Shown piece by piece: positions 35,745-44,811 of a DNA stretch of 64,000 bases; position 1 is the first letter of the stretch; every line of letters starts with the position of its first letter. Source of the stretch: Roseithermus sacchariphilus (GTDB lineage: Bacteria > Bacteroidota > Rhodothermia > Rhodothermales > MEBIC09517); the NCBI GenBank assembly GCA_003285105.1, contig CP030158.1:2958664-3022663 (forward strand), read 5' to 3'. The position numbers and the translations under genes are program-made. The notes below the pieces were generated by a model. It made no database searches, was not told where the DNA came from, and saw only the letters and a list, made by a program, of their open reading frames with translations.

Positions 35745-36836
35745 ATGGCGTCTCCGCGACCGACGCAGGCCGACGTTCGTGCCGCCGTGGTGGAGGTGGC
35801 CTCGCGCTGGCAGGACCCGGACCATCCCCGCCGTGCGGATGCCGTGGCGGCGACGCTGGCTGCCCCCAACCGCTTCACCGCCGAAGCCGTGGCCTTCGCC
35901 GTCAACCAGCAGATGAGCCTGCTCACGCCCGAGGCGCTGACGGCCTGGGCTTCCAGGACGTGGGCGGCGGCCCCGCTCACCGTCGGCGTCCTCAACGCCG
36001 GCAACGTGCCGCTGGCCGGATTGCAGGACGCGCTGGCCGTGCTGCTCGCCGGCCACCATTACCTGGGCACCGTGTCCTCGAAGTCGCCCGCGTTGCTGCC
36101 GGCGTTCCTGAGTGAGGTCCGGGAGCACCTGCCGGTCCTGCCCGTGCGCTTCGTGGAGGCCGCCACGCTGTTCGCCGAGGCCGAGGCCGTGATCGCCACG
36201 GGCAGCGACGAGACGGCGGACCGGGTGGCGGCGCAGTGCGAGGCCCACGGCATCCCGCCCGCCCGGCGCCTGCTACGCGGCCACCGCTTCGGCGTGGCCG
36301 TCATCGACGGGCAGGAGTCCGACGACGAGCGGGAGATGCTGGCCGAGGATGCGCTGCTCCACGAAGGGTACGGCTGCCGCAACGTGGCGCTCATCTGGGC
36401 CCCGGCCGGGCTGGCCCCCGATCCCTACCTGGACGCCTTCGCCGCCTTCCGCAGCGTCTTCCCCGTGCACCCGGACCTGCCCGGGGCGCTGCGGATGCAG
36501 CAGGCCTTCCTGGAAGCCACGGGACAGCCCCATGCCTACGGAGAGGGGCTCGAGTTCCTGCTGAGCCGGGGTGCCCCCGAGCCGCAACGGCCCGGGCACG
36601 TGCGCTGGGTCGAGTACGAAGACCTGGACGAGGTCAACCGCTGGCTGCACGAGCACGCCGGCCGGATCCAGATCGTCGTGGCGCGGGACGGCCTCCGTGC
36701 CCGCCTCGCCGCCGGAGATCGGCTGGAGCCGCTCGGCATGGCACAACGCCCGGCGCTGGACTGGCGGCCCGACGGGGTGGACACAATGGCGTTCCTGGCA
36801 CAGTTGAGCCGGGACGAGGACGAGGCGGCCGGGTAA
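35745..36836 (+). CDS. LuxC-like acyl-CoA/acyl-protein reductase
   Basis: 363 residues from the ATG at 35745, three bases after the LuxE-like stop, with a GGGGGAGGG upstream; a GTG at 35739 is an alternative. Aldehyde-dehydrogenase-like segments include VLNAGNVPLAGLQDAL, LGTVSSKSPALLPAFL, ATGSDETADRVA, and the catalytic Cys211 in HEGYGCRNVALIWAP. It would reduce the acyl group bound by its LuxE partner to an aldehyde with NADPH. The length is shorter than LuxC (about 480), as in other Bacteroidota members. The fate of the aldehyde is unknown. Confidence 0.84.
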   Translation: MASPRPTQADVRAAVVEVASRWQDPDHPRRADAVAATLAAPNRFTAEAVAFAVNQQMSLLTPEALTAWASRTWAAAPLTVGVLNAGNVPLAGLQDALAVLLAGHHYLGTVSSKSPALLPAFLSEVREHLPVLPVRFVEAATLFAEAEAVIATGSDETADRVAAQCEAHGIPPARRLLRGHRFGVAVIDGQESDDEREMLAEDALLHEGYGCRNVALIWAPAGLAPDPYLDAFAAFRSVFPVHPDLPGALRMQQAFLEATGQPHAYGEGLEFLLSRGAPEPQRPGHVRWVEYEDLDEVNRWLHEHAGRIQIVVARDGLRARLAAGDRLEPLGMAQRPALDWRPDGVDTMAFLAQLSRDEDEAAG

Positions 36837-36858
36837 CTGACCCCGGCTCGTTCCGGCG

Positions 36859-37137
36859 TCAGGCCGCCCTGCCGAAGTAGTCGGCCAGGATGCTCTTGAC
36901 CGTCGGCAGGACGTCGTCCCAGGTGGCCGCCGGCTGCTTGGTGACGGTCAGGAAGTCCGGCATGATGAAGACGCCGGCCAGCCCCGGCGTGCGAAACAGC
37001 AGCTCCGCCAGGGCGTGCCCTTCGGCCTCGGTGGGGGTGTTGAACGACAGCATGCCGCCGTCGATGAACGGCCCGGCATCCGTCGTGATCTTGATGCTGT
37101 TCGGATTGGGCGTGAGGTGGGTGCGGAAAGTAGGCAT
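36859..37137 (-). CDS. Stand-alone Nfu N-terminal domain protein
   Basis: 92 residues from the ATG at 37137 (MPTFRTHLTPNPNSIKIT). It matches the Nfu/NifU N-terminal domain (TPNPNSIKITTDAGP, LFRTPGLAGVFIMPDFLTVTK), but the C-terminal Fe-S scaffold domain with CxxC is absent, so it should not carry a cluster by itself. It may recruit partners or regulate Fe-S transfer. It is transcribed away from the following membrane-protein pair. Confidence 0.8.
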   Translation of the reverse strand: MPTFRTHLTPNPNSIKITTDAGPFIDGGMLSFNTPTEAEGHALAELLFRTPGLAGVFIMPDFLTVTKQPAATWDDVLPTVKSILADYFGRAA

Positions 37138-37391
37138 CGTGCAGGGAGGATCGATGGGGCTCTGGAATGGCCATCGTAGACGTCTTGCGAAGGTACGGAG
37201 CCGGTCCATGGACATTCCGCGAAAGTGGGACCCCGAAGGCTCATCGTGTGTGAAATGTTTGTATTCTGCCGGGCACGGCAGGGAACGACCCGGGCCGAAG
37301 GCCGTGCGCTCCGGCCTCGACGTGGTCCGCCCGGTCGTGACCTGCGTCGTGACCTGCCTGCGTGCCGTTCGTTCGACCCGACAAACCCGTC

Positions 37392-37877
37392 ATGGATCCT
37401 CTCCGCCCACCCGGATTCTCCGCATCGACCCCGGATTCCCCCGTCGAAAATCCGGACGGCCGGACCAAGATCGACCGGATCACCCGGCACACGCGGGATC
37501 TGGTGCAGGACGTCCGCAACTGGGTGGATCTCAAGCTGAAGCTGACGCGGCTGGAGGTGCAGGAGCAGGTGGATGAGGCCCTGCACCAGGCCCGGATCGG
37601 GGCCGCGCTCGCCTTCGTCGGCTTTCTGGCGGTACAGTTTCTGCTGGTGACCCTGGCGCTGCTCATCGGAGACGCCCTCGGGCACGCCAAGTGGGGGTTC
37701 CTGATCCTCACCGTGCTGTTGGTGGCCGTGCTCATCGTGCTGCGCTATGCGCTCAAACCCAACGTCGAACTGTTCCGCTTCAACAAGACCACCCGGAAGG
37801 TCGAAGTGCCCGCGCACCGGCTGAAGGAGGTCGCGCCCCCCGAACCCACCGACGAAGCCCCCCGCCGAGATGGATGA
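37392..37877 (+). CDS. Holin-superfamily (YqjE-like) membrane protein
   Basis: 161 residues. A polar N-terminus (about 1-65) with an amphipathic helix (LKLKLTRLEVQEQVDEAL) precedes two close membrane helices (about 70-120; ALAFVGFLAVQFLLVTLAL, then FLILTVLLVAVLIVLRY) and a basic C-terminus. This matches the YqjE/holin-X type. The next gene overlaps it by eight bases, as in yqjD/yqjE-like pairs. Confidence 0.75.
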   Translation: MDPLRPPGFSASTPDSPVENPDGRTKIDRITRHTRDLVQDVRNWVDLKLKLTRLEVQEQVDEALHQARIGAALAFVGFLAVQFLLVTLALLIGDALGHAKWGFLILTVLLVAVLIVLRYALKPNVELFRFNKTTRKVEVPAHRLKEVAPPEPTDEAPRRDG

Positions 37878-38580
37878 TCGCCTGCCGCCCCGTCCGACCC
37901 CCCGGGAGCCTGTGCCGCCGCCGGCCGGGGCGCCCGTTGCCGACCGGCCGCCCCCGGTGCCCGTCGCGCCGGCGGCGCCCGTCGAGCCGGCGCCTCCGCG
38001 TCGTACGCTGACCCGCGCCGAGGTGGAGGCCCAGCTCAAGGAGACGGAAGCCTCGATCGACCGGCACGTGGAGGTGCTGGAGGAGGAGTTCCAGACCCTC
38101 GGTACCTATGTTCGAGAGCGGTTGCTGCGCCATCCGCTGCTGGGGCTCGGAGGGGCCCTGCTGGGCGGGCTGGTCGTCGGCTGGCTCCTCGGCGGCCGAG
38201 GCCGCGGCCCGTCGAAACGCCGGGCGGCCGAGGCGGCGCTGCAGGTGCTCGTCGACCGCTACCTGCGCGCCGTGGTGGACGACGCCGCGGCAGCCATCCG
38301 GGACGGCGCGCCGCCCGAAGCGGCCGTGCGCGCGGCCCTGCTGGAGCGGATGCCCGTGGTGCCGGTGCCCGTCACCGAGCCGTCCGACGACGACCGCGGT
38401 AGCGGCGTGCTCGCGCTGCTCGGCGCCACCCTGCTGAAGATCACGATGTCCGAAGCCCTCAGTTATCTGACCTCGAACGTGTTGCCGCGGGCGATCCAGT
38501 CGCTGGTGCCCGGGGCGAACGCGGGCCGGGCGGGCGGTGAGGGATCACCGGGTGTCGGCGCCCCGGCGGAGGGTGGGTGA
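37870..38580 (+). CDS. Membrane-anchored helical protein, DUF883/YqjD-like
   Basis: 236 residues. A Pro-rich N-terminus of about 45 residues is followed by a coiled helix (EAQLKETEASIDRHVEVLEE) and a glycine-zipper membrane helix (LLGLGGALLGGLVVGWLLGG). The C-terminal part is helical with a second hydrophobic stretch (VLALLGATLLKITM). It overlaps the YqjE-like gene by eight bases, so the two are translated together. The function is unknown; relatives associate with membranes or ribosomes under stress. Confidence 0.65.
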   Translation: MDDRLPPRPTPREPVPPPAGAPVADRPPPVPVAPAAPVEPAPPRRTLTRAEVEAQLKETEASIDRHVEVLEEEFQTLGTYVRERLLRHPLLGLGGALLGGLVVGWLLGGRGRGPSKRRAAEAALQVLVDRYLRAVVDDAAAAIRDGAPPEAAVRAALLERMPVVPVPVTEPSDDDRGSGVLALLGATLLKITMSEALSYLTSNVLPRAIQSLVPGANAGRAGGEGSPGVGAPAEGG

Positions 38581-38676
38581 GCCGGGCGGCCCCTCCCGCG
38601 GGCGCTGCCAGATTTTCGAAAACAAACGGGTGAATGCGTCGTTCACGGCCCGCTCACCCCGAGTAGGAACCATCGT

Positions 38677-39330
38677 ATGCGCATCGTACTGTTTGGCCCG
38701 CCGGGTGCCGGCAAAGGCACGCAGGCGCGGCTGCTGCATCAGCGGCGCGGCCTCGTCCCCATTTCCACCGGCGCCCTGATCCGCGAGGAAATCGCAGCCG
38801 GCACGCCGGACGGGCGGGCCTCGGAGGAATACATCCGGGATGGACGCCTCGTGCCGGGGCCGCTGGTGCGGCGGATCGCCGAGCACGCCATCGCCGAGCA
38901 CGGCTATGACAACTTCATCCTGGACGGCTACCCCCGGACCGTGGAGCAGGCCGAGTGGCTGGACGCGTTTCTGCAGCAGCACCAGGCGAGCCTGAACGCC
39001 GTCATCAGCCTGGAAGTCCCGACCGACGTCATCGTCGAACGCCTCTCGCGCCGCCGGGTCCACAAGCTGACGGGCGAGAACTACCACCTCGACTTCAAGC
39101 CGCCCCCGCCGGACGTGGACCCGTCGCTGATCGTGCAGCGACCGGACGACCGGCCCGAGGTGATCCGGCAGCGCCTGGAGGTCTACTACCGGCGCACGCT
39201 GCCCGTCGAGGCCTATTACGCCGACCGGGACTACTTCTTCCGCATCTCGGGGCTGGGCGACGTCGAGGACGTCTACGCACGGATCGATCGGGTGCTCAAG
39301 CAGGTCGAACCGGCCGGCAAGACGGCCTGA
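38677..39330 (+). CDS. adk: Adenylate kinase
   Basis: 217 residues. The P-loop is GPPGAGKGTQ (residues 7-16), the NMP domain has STGALIREEIA, and the FILDGYPRTVEQAEWL segment and a full-length LID (about 125-160; VHKLTGENYHLDFKPPPPD) are present. The LID lacks the four Cys of zinc-binding forms. The enzyme interconverts AMP + ATP and 2 ADP. It is followed by a polyprenyl synthase and HPr/EI. Confidence 0.95.
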   Translation: MRIVLFGPPGAGKGTQARLLHQRRGLVPISTGALIREEIAAGTPDGRASEEYIRDGRLVPGPLVRRIAEHAIAEHGYDNFILDGYPRTVEQAEWLDAFLQQHQASLNAVISLEVPTDVIVERLSRRRVHKLTGENYHLDFKPPPPDVDPSLIVQRPDDRPEVIRQRLEVYYRRTLPVEAYYADRDYFFRISGLGDVEDVYARIDRVLKQVEPAGKTA

Positions 39331-39371
39331 CGGGGCCCCGCGTATCGTTCATCTGCACTCGCCCGCATCGC

Positions 39372-40370
39372 ATGGAAGAAACCCCTGACGCGGCCGGCAG
39401 CGCGGCCCGTGTGGCGTCGCTGCAGGCCCGGATCGAGGACGCCCTGACCACCCTCGTGCCGGAGCAGGAGCCGCCGGATCTCTACGAGCCGGTGCGCTAC
39501 GTGCTGGACGGCGGCGGCAAGCGCCTGCGGCCGCTGCTGGTTCTGCTCGCGGCCGAAGCCTACGGCGTGCCGCCCGACCGTGCCATGCCTGCGGCTCTGG
39601 CGGTCGAGGTCTTCCACAACTTCACGCTGGTCCACGACGACATCATGGACCATGCCGCCACGCGCCGCGGCCGCCCGACCGTCCACGTGCGCTGGGACGA
39701 GAGCACGGCCATCCTCTGCGGGGATTACCTGCTGGCGCTGGCCTACGACCTGCTGGCCTCCACGGAGAGCCCCCGCCTCGGCCCCATCGTCCGGCGTTTC
39801 CACCGGATGGTGGCGCACCTGTGCGAGGGCCAGACGCTCGACAAGGCCTTCGAGACGCGCCCGGAGGTGACCGTGGTGGACTACCTGCACATGATCGACC
39901 GGAAGACGGCGGCTCTCCTGGAGGTCAGCCTTGAACTGGGCGGGTTGCTCGGTGGCGCCGGCCCCGAGGCCCTGGAGGCGCTGCAGGCCATGGGGCGGCA
40001 CATGGGCCGCGCCTTTCAGATTCAGGACGACCTGCTCGACCTGGTGGCCGACGATGCGCGCTGGGGAAAGACGATCGGGGGGGATCTCATCGAAGGGAAA
40101 AAAACGTATCTTCTGCTCCGGACGCTGGAACGGGCCACGGGCGCGGAGCGGGACTGGTTCGCGCGCATCGTTCAGGAGGGGGGATTGCCGGCCGGAGACG
40201 TTCCCGAGGCCCGGGCGCGCATGGAGGCTCTGGGGATTCTGGACGAGGCCCGCCGGGAGGTGCACCGCTACACCGCTGCGGCCATCGACACCCTCCAGAC
40301 GTTGCCGGACGGCCCTCCACGCCATGCGCTGCGCTGGCTCCTCGATCGGATGCAGCGACGTGCGCACTGA
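39372..40370 (+). CDS. Trans-polyprenyl diphosphate synthase
   Basis: 332 residues. Both Asp-rich motifs are intact: first motif VHDDIMD (within FHNFTLVHDDIMDHAATRRG) and second QIQDDLLDLVADD; GGKRLRPLLVLL at the start is also diagnostic. The product chain length (geranylgeranyl or longer) depends on residues before the first motif and cannot be called. The ATG at 39372 is 41 bases after adk; an open frame upstream in another phase is antisense-like. Confidence 0.92.
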   Translation: MEETPDAAGSAARVASLQARIEDALTTLVPEQEPPDLYEPVRYVLDGGGKRLRPLLVLLAAEAYGVPPDRAMPAALAVEVFHNFTLVHDDIMDHAATRRGRPTVHVRWDESTAILCGDYLLALAYDLLASTESPRLGPIVRRFHRMVAHLCEGQTLDKAFETRPEVTVVDYLHMIDRKTAALLEVSLELGGLLGGAGPEALEALQAMGRHMGRAFQIQDDLLDLVADDARWGKTIGGDLIEGKKTYLLLRTLERATGAERDWFARIVQEGGLPAGDVPEARARMEALGILDEARREVHRYTAAAIDTLQTLPDGPPRHALRWLLDRMQRRAH

Positions 40371-40409
40371 ACCCGCTGCCGCCTCGCTCACCGAGATTCC
40401 CTGCCGCTC

Positions 40410-40679
40410 ATGATCGTTCGCGAAGTCGAAGTCACCAACCGTGCCGGGCTGCACACGCGCCCGGCGTCCATGATCGTCCGGACGGCCTCCCGGTTCGACG
40501 CGGATTTCTTCATCCAGAAAGACGGCTACGAGATCAACGGGAAAAGCATCATCGGCGTCATGACGCTGGCCGCCGAGCAGGGCGCCCGGCTGACGCTGGT
40601 GTTCGACGGGAAGGACGAGGAAGAAGCGGCCCGAGCCGTGGTGCAACTCTTCGAGGATGGCTTCGGGGAGGTCAAGTGA
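40410..40679 (+). CDS. ptsH: Phosphocarrier protein HPr
   Basis: 89 residues. The phospho-acceptor His15 is in AGLHTRPAS, and Ser46 (NGKSIIGVMTLAA) is the site used by HPr kinase where that enzyme exists. It accepts phosphate from EI, encoded next door. The only PTS genes in the window are ptsH and ptsI; no EII subunit is visible, so the pair may have a regulatory role. Confidence 0.93.
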   Translation: MIVREVEVTNRAGLHTRPASMIVRTASRFDADFFIQKDGYEINGKSIIGVMTLAAEQGARLTLVFDGKDEEEAARAVVQLFEDGFGEVK

Positions 40680-40767
40680 ACCCGGCCCCGGATCCTGGAG
40701 CGCGCTGTGGCGTCAGGGTACGCCCGACGGCGTGACCACGGACGGAACCCCATCGAGCTACGCACGC

Positions 40768-42609
40768 ATGCCAGGACATCACGACCCGCCCGAGACGTTG
40801 GATGCCACCCCGGCCGGGGTGGCCGAGCCCCGGCGCACGCCGGACGGCGAGTGCATCCTGGAAGGCAAGGGCGTCGCCCCCGGAATCGCCATCGGCCCGG
40901 TGTTTCTCTATGCCCGCGGCGGCATGACCGTGGAGCACCGCCGCCTCGACCCGGACGAGGTGGAGCGTGAGGTGGAACGGTTCGAACGGGCCGTCGAACG
41001 GGCCGAGCGCGACCTGGAGAAGATCATCACGGTGGCCCGGGAACGCCTCGGGGAAACCAGCGCCCAGATCTTCGACGCCCAGCGCCTGATGCTGCGCGAC
41101 GACCAGGTCTACCAGGCCGTCCTGCATCACATCCGCCACGACCGCTGCAACGCCGATTACGCCGTCAAGACGGTGATGACCCAGCACCGTCGGCGGCTCG
41201 AAGCCAGCGACAGCGAGTACCTCCGCGAGCGGGCCAACGACCTGCTCGACGTCCAGGAGCGGCTCATCCGCCACCTCCGGCGCGGCAAGCTCCTCTCGTC
41301 CATCGACGCCGAAACCATCGTCGTGGCGCAGACCCTCACGGCGGCCGACATCGTCCTGTTCAGCCGCCGCCAGATCCTGGGCTGTGCCATGGACTACGGC
41401 GGGCCGACCTCGCACGTCTCCATCATCGCCCGGGCCCTCGGTGTTCCGGCGGTCGTGGGCCTGCAGCGCGTCACGGAGCGGGTGCAGAGCGGCGACACGA
41501 TGATCCTGGACGGCTTCGAGGGGCGGGTGATCATCCACCCCACGGAAGACCGCCTGGCCCATTACCGGATGCGTCAGGAGCGCTACCGCCGGCTCCTGCA
41601 GGAGCAGAAAAGCCTCATCCCGCTGCCGGCCGAGACCCTCGACGGGCACCGCGTCACGTTGCGCGCCAACCTGGAACTGGAGGAAGAGCTGGATCTGATC
41701 GAGGCCTACGGCGCCGACGGCATCGGGCTGTTCCGCACCGAGATCCAGTACCTCTTCACGCGCCGCATCACCCCGCAGGAGGACGACCTCTACCACCAGT
41801 ATCGCCGCATCGTCGAGCACGTCGCGCCGGCGGTGACGACCTTCCGGCTCTTGGACATGGGAGGGGACAAGATGCTGCCCATGAGCCATCGGGAGCACAA
41901 CCCGTTCCTGGGCTGGCGGGGGCTGCGCATCCTGCTGGACCGCCCGGAGCTGCTGCACGCGCAGTTACGTGCCATCCTGCGGGCCGGCGCGCATGGCCCG
42001 ACCCGCCTCCTCGTCCCGATGGTCACCACCCTGCCGGAATGGCGCCGGCTCCGTGAGCACCTGGCCGAGGTGCAGGACCGGCTCCGGCACGAGGGGCTGC
42101 CCTTCGCCGAGCAGATGCCGCTCGGGGTGATGATCGAGGTGCCGGCCGCCGCGCTGATGGCCGAACACCTGGCCGCCGAGGCCGACTTCCTCTCGATCGG
42201 GACGAACGATCTGACGCAGTACACGCTGGCGGTGGACCGCGGTAACGACCTCGTGGCCGGGCTCTTCCAGGAGCTGCATCCGGCGGTGCTGGCGCTGATT
42301 CAGAAGACCGTCGAGGGAGCGCGGCGGCATGGCATTCCGGTGAGCGTCTGTGGCGAGATGGCCGGGGATCCGCGGGCGACGGCGGTGCTGGTGGGCCTCG
42401 GGGTGTCGGAGCTGAGCGCCGTGCCCGCCGCCCTGCCCGGGGTCAAGCGGGTGATCCGGGCCATGAACCTGGACGAAGCCCGCACGCTCGCCACGCAGGC
42501 CCTGCAAGAGATCGACGCCGAGGCCGTGCGCGGCCGGGTGGAGACCTGGCTGAAGCAGCACGGCTGCGGCCTGCTGCACGACCTGAACGCGTCGGAGCCT
42601 GCGTCGTGA
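40768..42609 (+). CDS. ptsI: PTS enzyme I (phosphoenolpyruvate-protein phosphotransferase)
   Basis: 613 residues. Phospho-acceptor His216 lies in MDYGGPTSHVSIIARALG. The PEP-binding part has DGIGLFRTEIQYLF, FLSIGTNDLTQYTL and VSVCGEMAGDP. A ~35-residue N-terminal extension (MPGHHDPPETLDATPAGVA) precedes the normal start of the EI fold (GKGVAPGIAIGPVF). It lies 88 bases after ptsH; an ATG at 40657 would overlap ptsH. EI moves phosphate from PEP to HPr. Confidence 0.93.
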   Translation: MPGHHDPPETLDATPAGVAEPRRTPDGECILEGKGVAPGIAIGPVFLYARGGMTVEHRRLDPDEVEREVERFERAVERAERDLEKIITVARERLGETSAQIFDAQRLMLRDDQVYQAVLHHIRHDRCNADYAVKTVMTQHRRRLEASDSEYLRERANDLLDVQERLIRHLRRGKLLSSIDAETIVVAQTLTAADIVLFSRRQILGCAMDYGGPTSHVSIIARALGVPAVVGLQRVTERVQSGDTMILDGFEGRVIIHPTEDRLAHYRMRQERYRRLLQEQKSLIPLPAETLDGHRVTLRANLELEEELDLIEAYGADGIGLFRTEIQYLFTRRITPQEDDLYHQYRRIVEHVAPAVTTFRLLDMGGDKMLPMSHREHNPFLGWRGLRILLDRPELLHAQLRAILRAGAHGPTRLLVPMVTTLPEWRRLREHLAEVQDRLRHEGLPFAEQMPLGVMIEVPAAALMAEHLAAEADFLSIGTNDLTQYTLAVDRGNDLVAGLFQELHPAVLALIQKTVEGARRHGIPVSVCGEMAGDPRATAVLVGLGVSELSAVPAALPGVKRVIRAMNLDEARTLATQALQEIDAEAVRGRVETWLKQHGCGLLHDLNASEPAS

Positions 42610-42713
42610 TCGCCGTCCGCACGGCCTGCGGCCGCCGGGCTGTTGGCAGGCTGTTTCGTTAAACCCTGGCGGTGCTTCCCGGCGAGGCCCGTCGCTGATT
42701 CAGACCCTACACG

Positions 42714-43754
42714 ATGACCCTCGATGACATCCAGCCGCTCGACACGGGGCGGATGTACGATCTGATCCGGCAGTTTCCCGACCAGCTTCGCGACGGGCGA
42801 TCCCGTGCGCAGGACGTGCCCCTGCCCGCCGCGCTGGATGACCTCGACCACATCGTCGTCGCCGGCATGGGCGGCTCCGCGATCGGGGGGGACCTGGTGC
42901 GCACGCTCGTGCAGCCGACGGCGCCGGTGCCGATGACCGTGGTGCGGGACTACACGCTGCCCGCCTACGTCGGGCCCGGCACGCTGCTGGTGGCTTCCAG
43001 TTTCTCCGGCAACACCGAGGAAACCCTGACCGTCCTGGACGAGGCAGCCCGCCGCAGGGCCCGGATCCTGTGTGTCACCTCCGGCGGGCAGATGCTCGAG
43101 ATCGCCCGGAACGAAGGCTATCCGGTCGTGCAGATCCCGGGCGGCATGCCGCCACGGGCGGCGCTCGGCTACTCGTTCGCGGCGGTGATGACCCTGGCCG
43201 AGCGGCTGGGGCTGGCACCGGCAGATGCGGCGGCCTGGGACGAGGCGATGGCGCTGCTGGAGGCGCAGACCGCCGCCTGTGCCGACCCGGCGGGGAACGA
43301 GGCCCTCGACCTGGCCCGCACCCTGCACGGCAAGCTCCCCGTCGTCTACAGCGGCCCCGGCCTCATGGAGGCCGTCAATCTGCGCTGGCGGGGCCAGTTC
43401 CAGGAAAACAGCAAGGTGTACGCCACGGGTAACCTGTTCCCGGAGATGAACCACAACGAGATCATGGGCTGGCAGTACCCGGGGGCGGTGCACGCCCTGC
43501 TGGCCGTCGTGGTGCTGCGTGACCGCGGCGACCACCCCCGCATCCGTCGCCGCCTGGACGTGACCGGGCGTTTGCTGGGCGACCGGGCCGCGTCCTGGAC
43601 CGAGGTCGAAAGCCGGGGCACCGCCCCGCTGGCGCGCCTGCTGTCGCTCGTCAACCTGGGGGACTGGGTGAGCTTCTACCTGGCGCTGCTGCAGGCCGTG
43701 GACCCGACGCCCATCCCGCTGATCGACGCGCTGAAAGAGGCCATGCAGGCGTAA
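42714..43754 (+). CDS. Bifunctional phosphoglucose/phosphomannose isomerase (SIS domain)
   Basis: 346 residues. The SIS fold shows the Gly-rich GMGGSAIGGDLV, SSFSGNTEETL and GNLFPEMNHNEIMGW of the PGI/PMI family. It interconverts glucose-6-P, fructose-6-P and mannose-6-P, feeding glycolysis and glycan precursors. A GMPPRAALGYSF segment is typical for the archaeal/Bacteroidota group. It is about 100 bases after ptsI and may share its transcript. Confidence 0.92.
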   Translation: MTLDDIQPLDTGRMYDLIRQFPDQLRDGRSRAQDVPLPAALDDLDHIVVAGMGGSAIGGDLVRTLVQPTAPVPMTVVRDYTLPAYVGPGTLLVASSFSGNTEETLTVLDEAARRRARILCVTSGGQMLEIARNEGYPVVQIPGGMPPRAALGYSFAAVMTLAERLGLAPADAAAWDEAMALLEAQTAACADPAGNEALDLARTLHGKLPVVYSGPGLMEAVNLRWRGQFQENSKVYATGNLFPEMNHNEIMGWQYPGAVHALLAVVVLRDRGDHPRIRRRLDVTGRLLGDRAASWTEVESRGTAPLARLLSLVNLGDWVSFYLALLQAVDPTPIPLIDALKEAMQA

Positions 43755-43836
43755 CGAAGCGGTCCACGTACCGGGTTGTGGTAGACCGGCACGGGGATGT
43801 GCCGTACATTCGGGTGCTTGCTCCACTCTCTTCGCC

Positions 43837-44787
43837 ATGCGCTACCTGTTTCTGGCTTCTGTGCTCGTGATGGGCGGCTCCGCGTTCGCACAGGAGCCCG
43901 ACACGCTCGACTGGCGCGGGTACTTCCCCCTCGCCGTCGGCAACGAGTGGGAGTACGAGGTCCGTCTTGAACGGCCGGTGAGCCCGTTCAGATCGACCGA
44001 TTCGTCTCGGACGGAGTACCTCCGGTATCGGATCGTCGGCCATGGGGTTGGAGACGTCGAGGAGGGGTTCACGCTCGTGGAGGAGCGGTTCGCGGAGGAC
44101 AGCGCTCTGCTCCGTCGAGATACGTTTATCGTACGATATGACGCCGAATCCGCGAGTGTCCTCACAGCCGACGTATGGTCGCCCGGAACCTCCAACGAGC
44201 GCCCTATGCCTCCCTTTGCGGCCGATCTTGACCTGTCTGGAGCCGGCGATCAAGGCCAGTGGATCTGGTCAACTGCCCGGTACCTCGACGAGGCGGATGT
44301 GGAGTACTGGGTGCCCACGTTCGTACGCGATGCATTGCCGCGTGTCGTCGCCAAATCGTTTGTCAACCTCGGCGGTGGAGGTGCCATCGCCGTCCACGGA
44401 TTCGGGTTCGTCGCCGACGGGTTTCATCCCGACGGGTGTTCGATGTTTTGCGACTCCGACGAGGCGGTCGTACGGTTCGCCGTCGTGGACGGGCAGACGT
44501 TCGGCGCTCGGGTGGTCGGAGTCGATGACTCCCCGGAGCACGTGGCCCGCGTCCCGCTCGTGACGTACCCCAACCCTACATCTGGAAGGGTGACGGTCGA
44601 AGCCGGGCTTCTAGGCAGAAGCCCACGACGCGGAAGCCGCGTGGTGGTGTTCGACACAGCGGGTCGCCTCGTTCACTCCGCCGCCCTGTCCTCAGACGGA
44701 TCCGCGAACCTCGATCTAAGCGGCGTTCCGCCCGGAGTTTACCTGCTACGGGTCGGTACACAGATCGGGCGCGTCGTCGTTCACTGA
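43837..44787 (+). CDS. Secreted protein with T9SS type A sorting domain
   Basis: 316 residues. A signal peptide ends near SAFAQ. The central region (about 20-235) has no recognised domain; WRGYFPLAVGNEWEYEV is common in secreted Bacteroidota proteins. The last ~80 residues form the type A C-terminal sorting domain: VTYPNPTSGRVTVEA, RVVVFDTAGRLVHSAAL and GVYLLRVGTQIGRVVVH. The protein should be exported by the type IX secretion system and anchored to or released from the surface. T9SS genes are not in the window. Base composition is somewhat lower in GC than its neighbours. Confidence 0.85.
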   Translation: MRYLFLASVLVMGGSAFAQEPDTLDWRGYFPLAVGNEWEYEVRLERPVSPFRSTDSSRTEYLRYRIVGHGVGDVEEGFTLVEERFAEDSALLRRDTFIVRYDAESASVLTADVWSPGTSNERPMPPFAADLDLSGAGDQGQWIWSTARYLDEADVEYWVPTFVRDALPRVVAKSFVNLGGGGAIAVHGFGFVADGFHPDGCSMFCDSDEAVVRFAVVDGQTFGARVVGVDDSPEHVARVPLVTYPNPTSGRVTVEAGLLGRSPRRGSRVVVFDTAGRLVHSAALSSDGSANLDLSGVPPGVYLLRVGTQIGRVVVH

Positions 44788-44811
44788 TCCTAGGTGTTGC
44801 CGCAGATAGTT

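Noticed and set aside
34702..36836. A bioluminescence operon
   Set aside because: Only LuxE- and LuxC-like genes are present; no luciferase or LuxD gene is visible.
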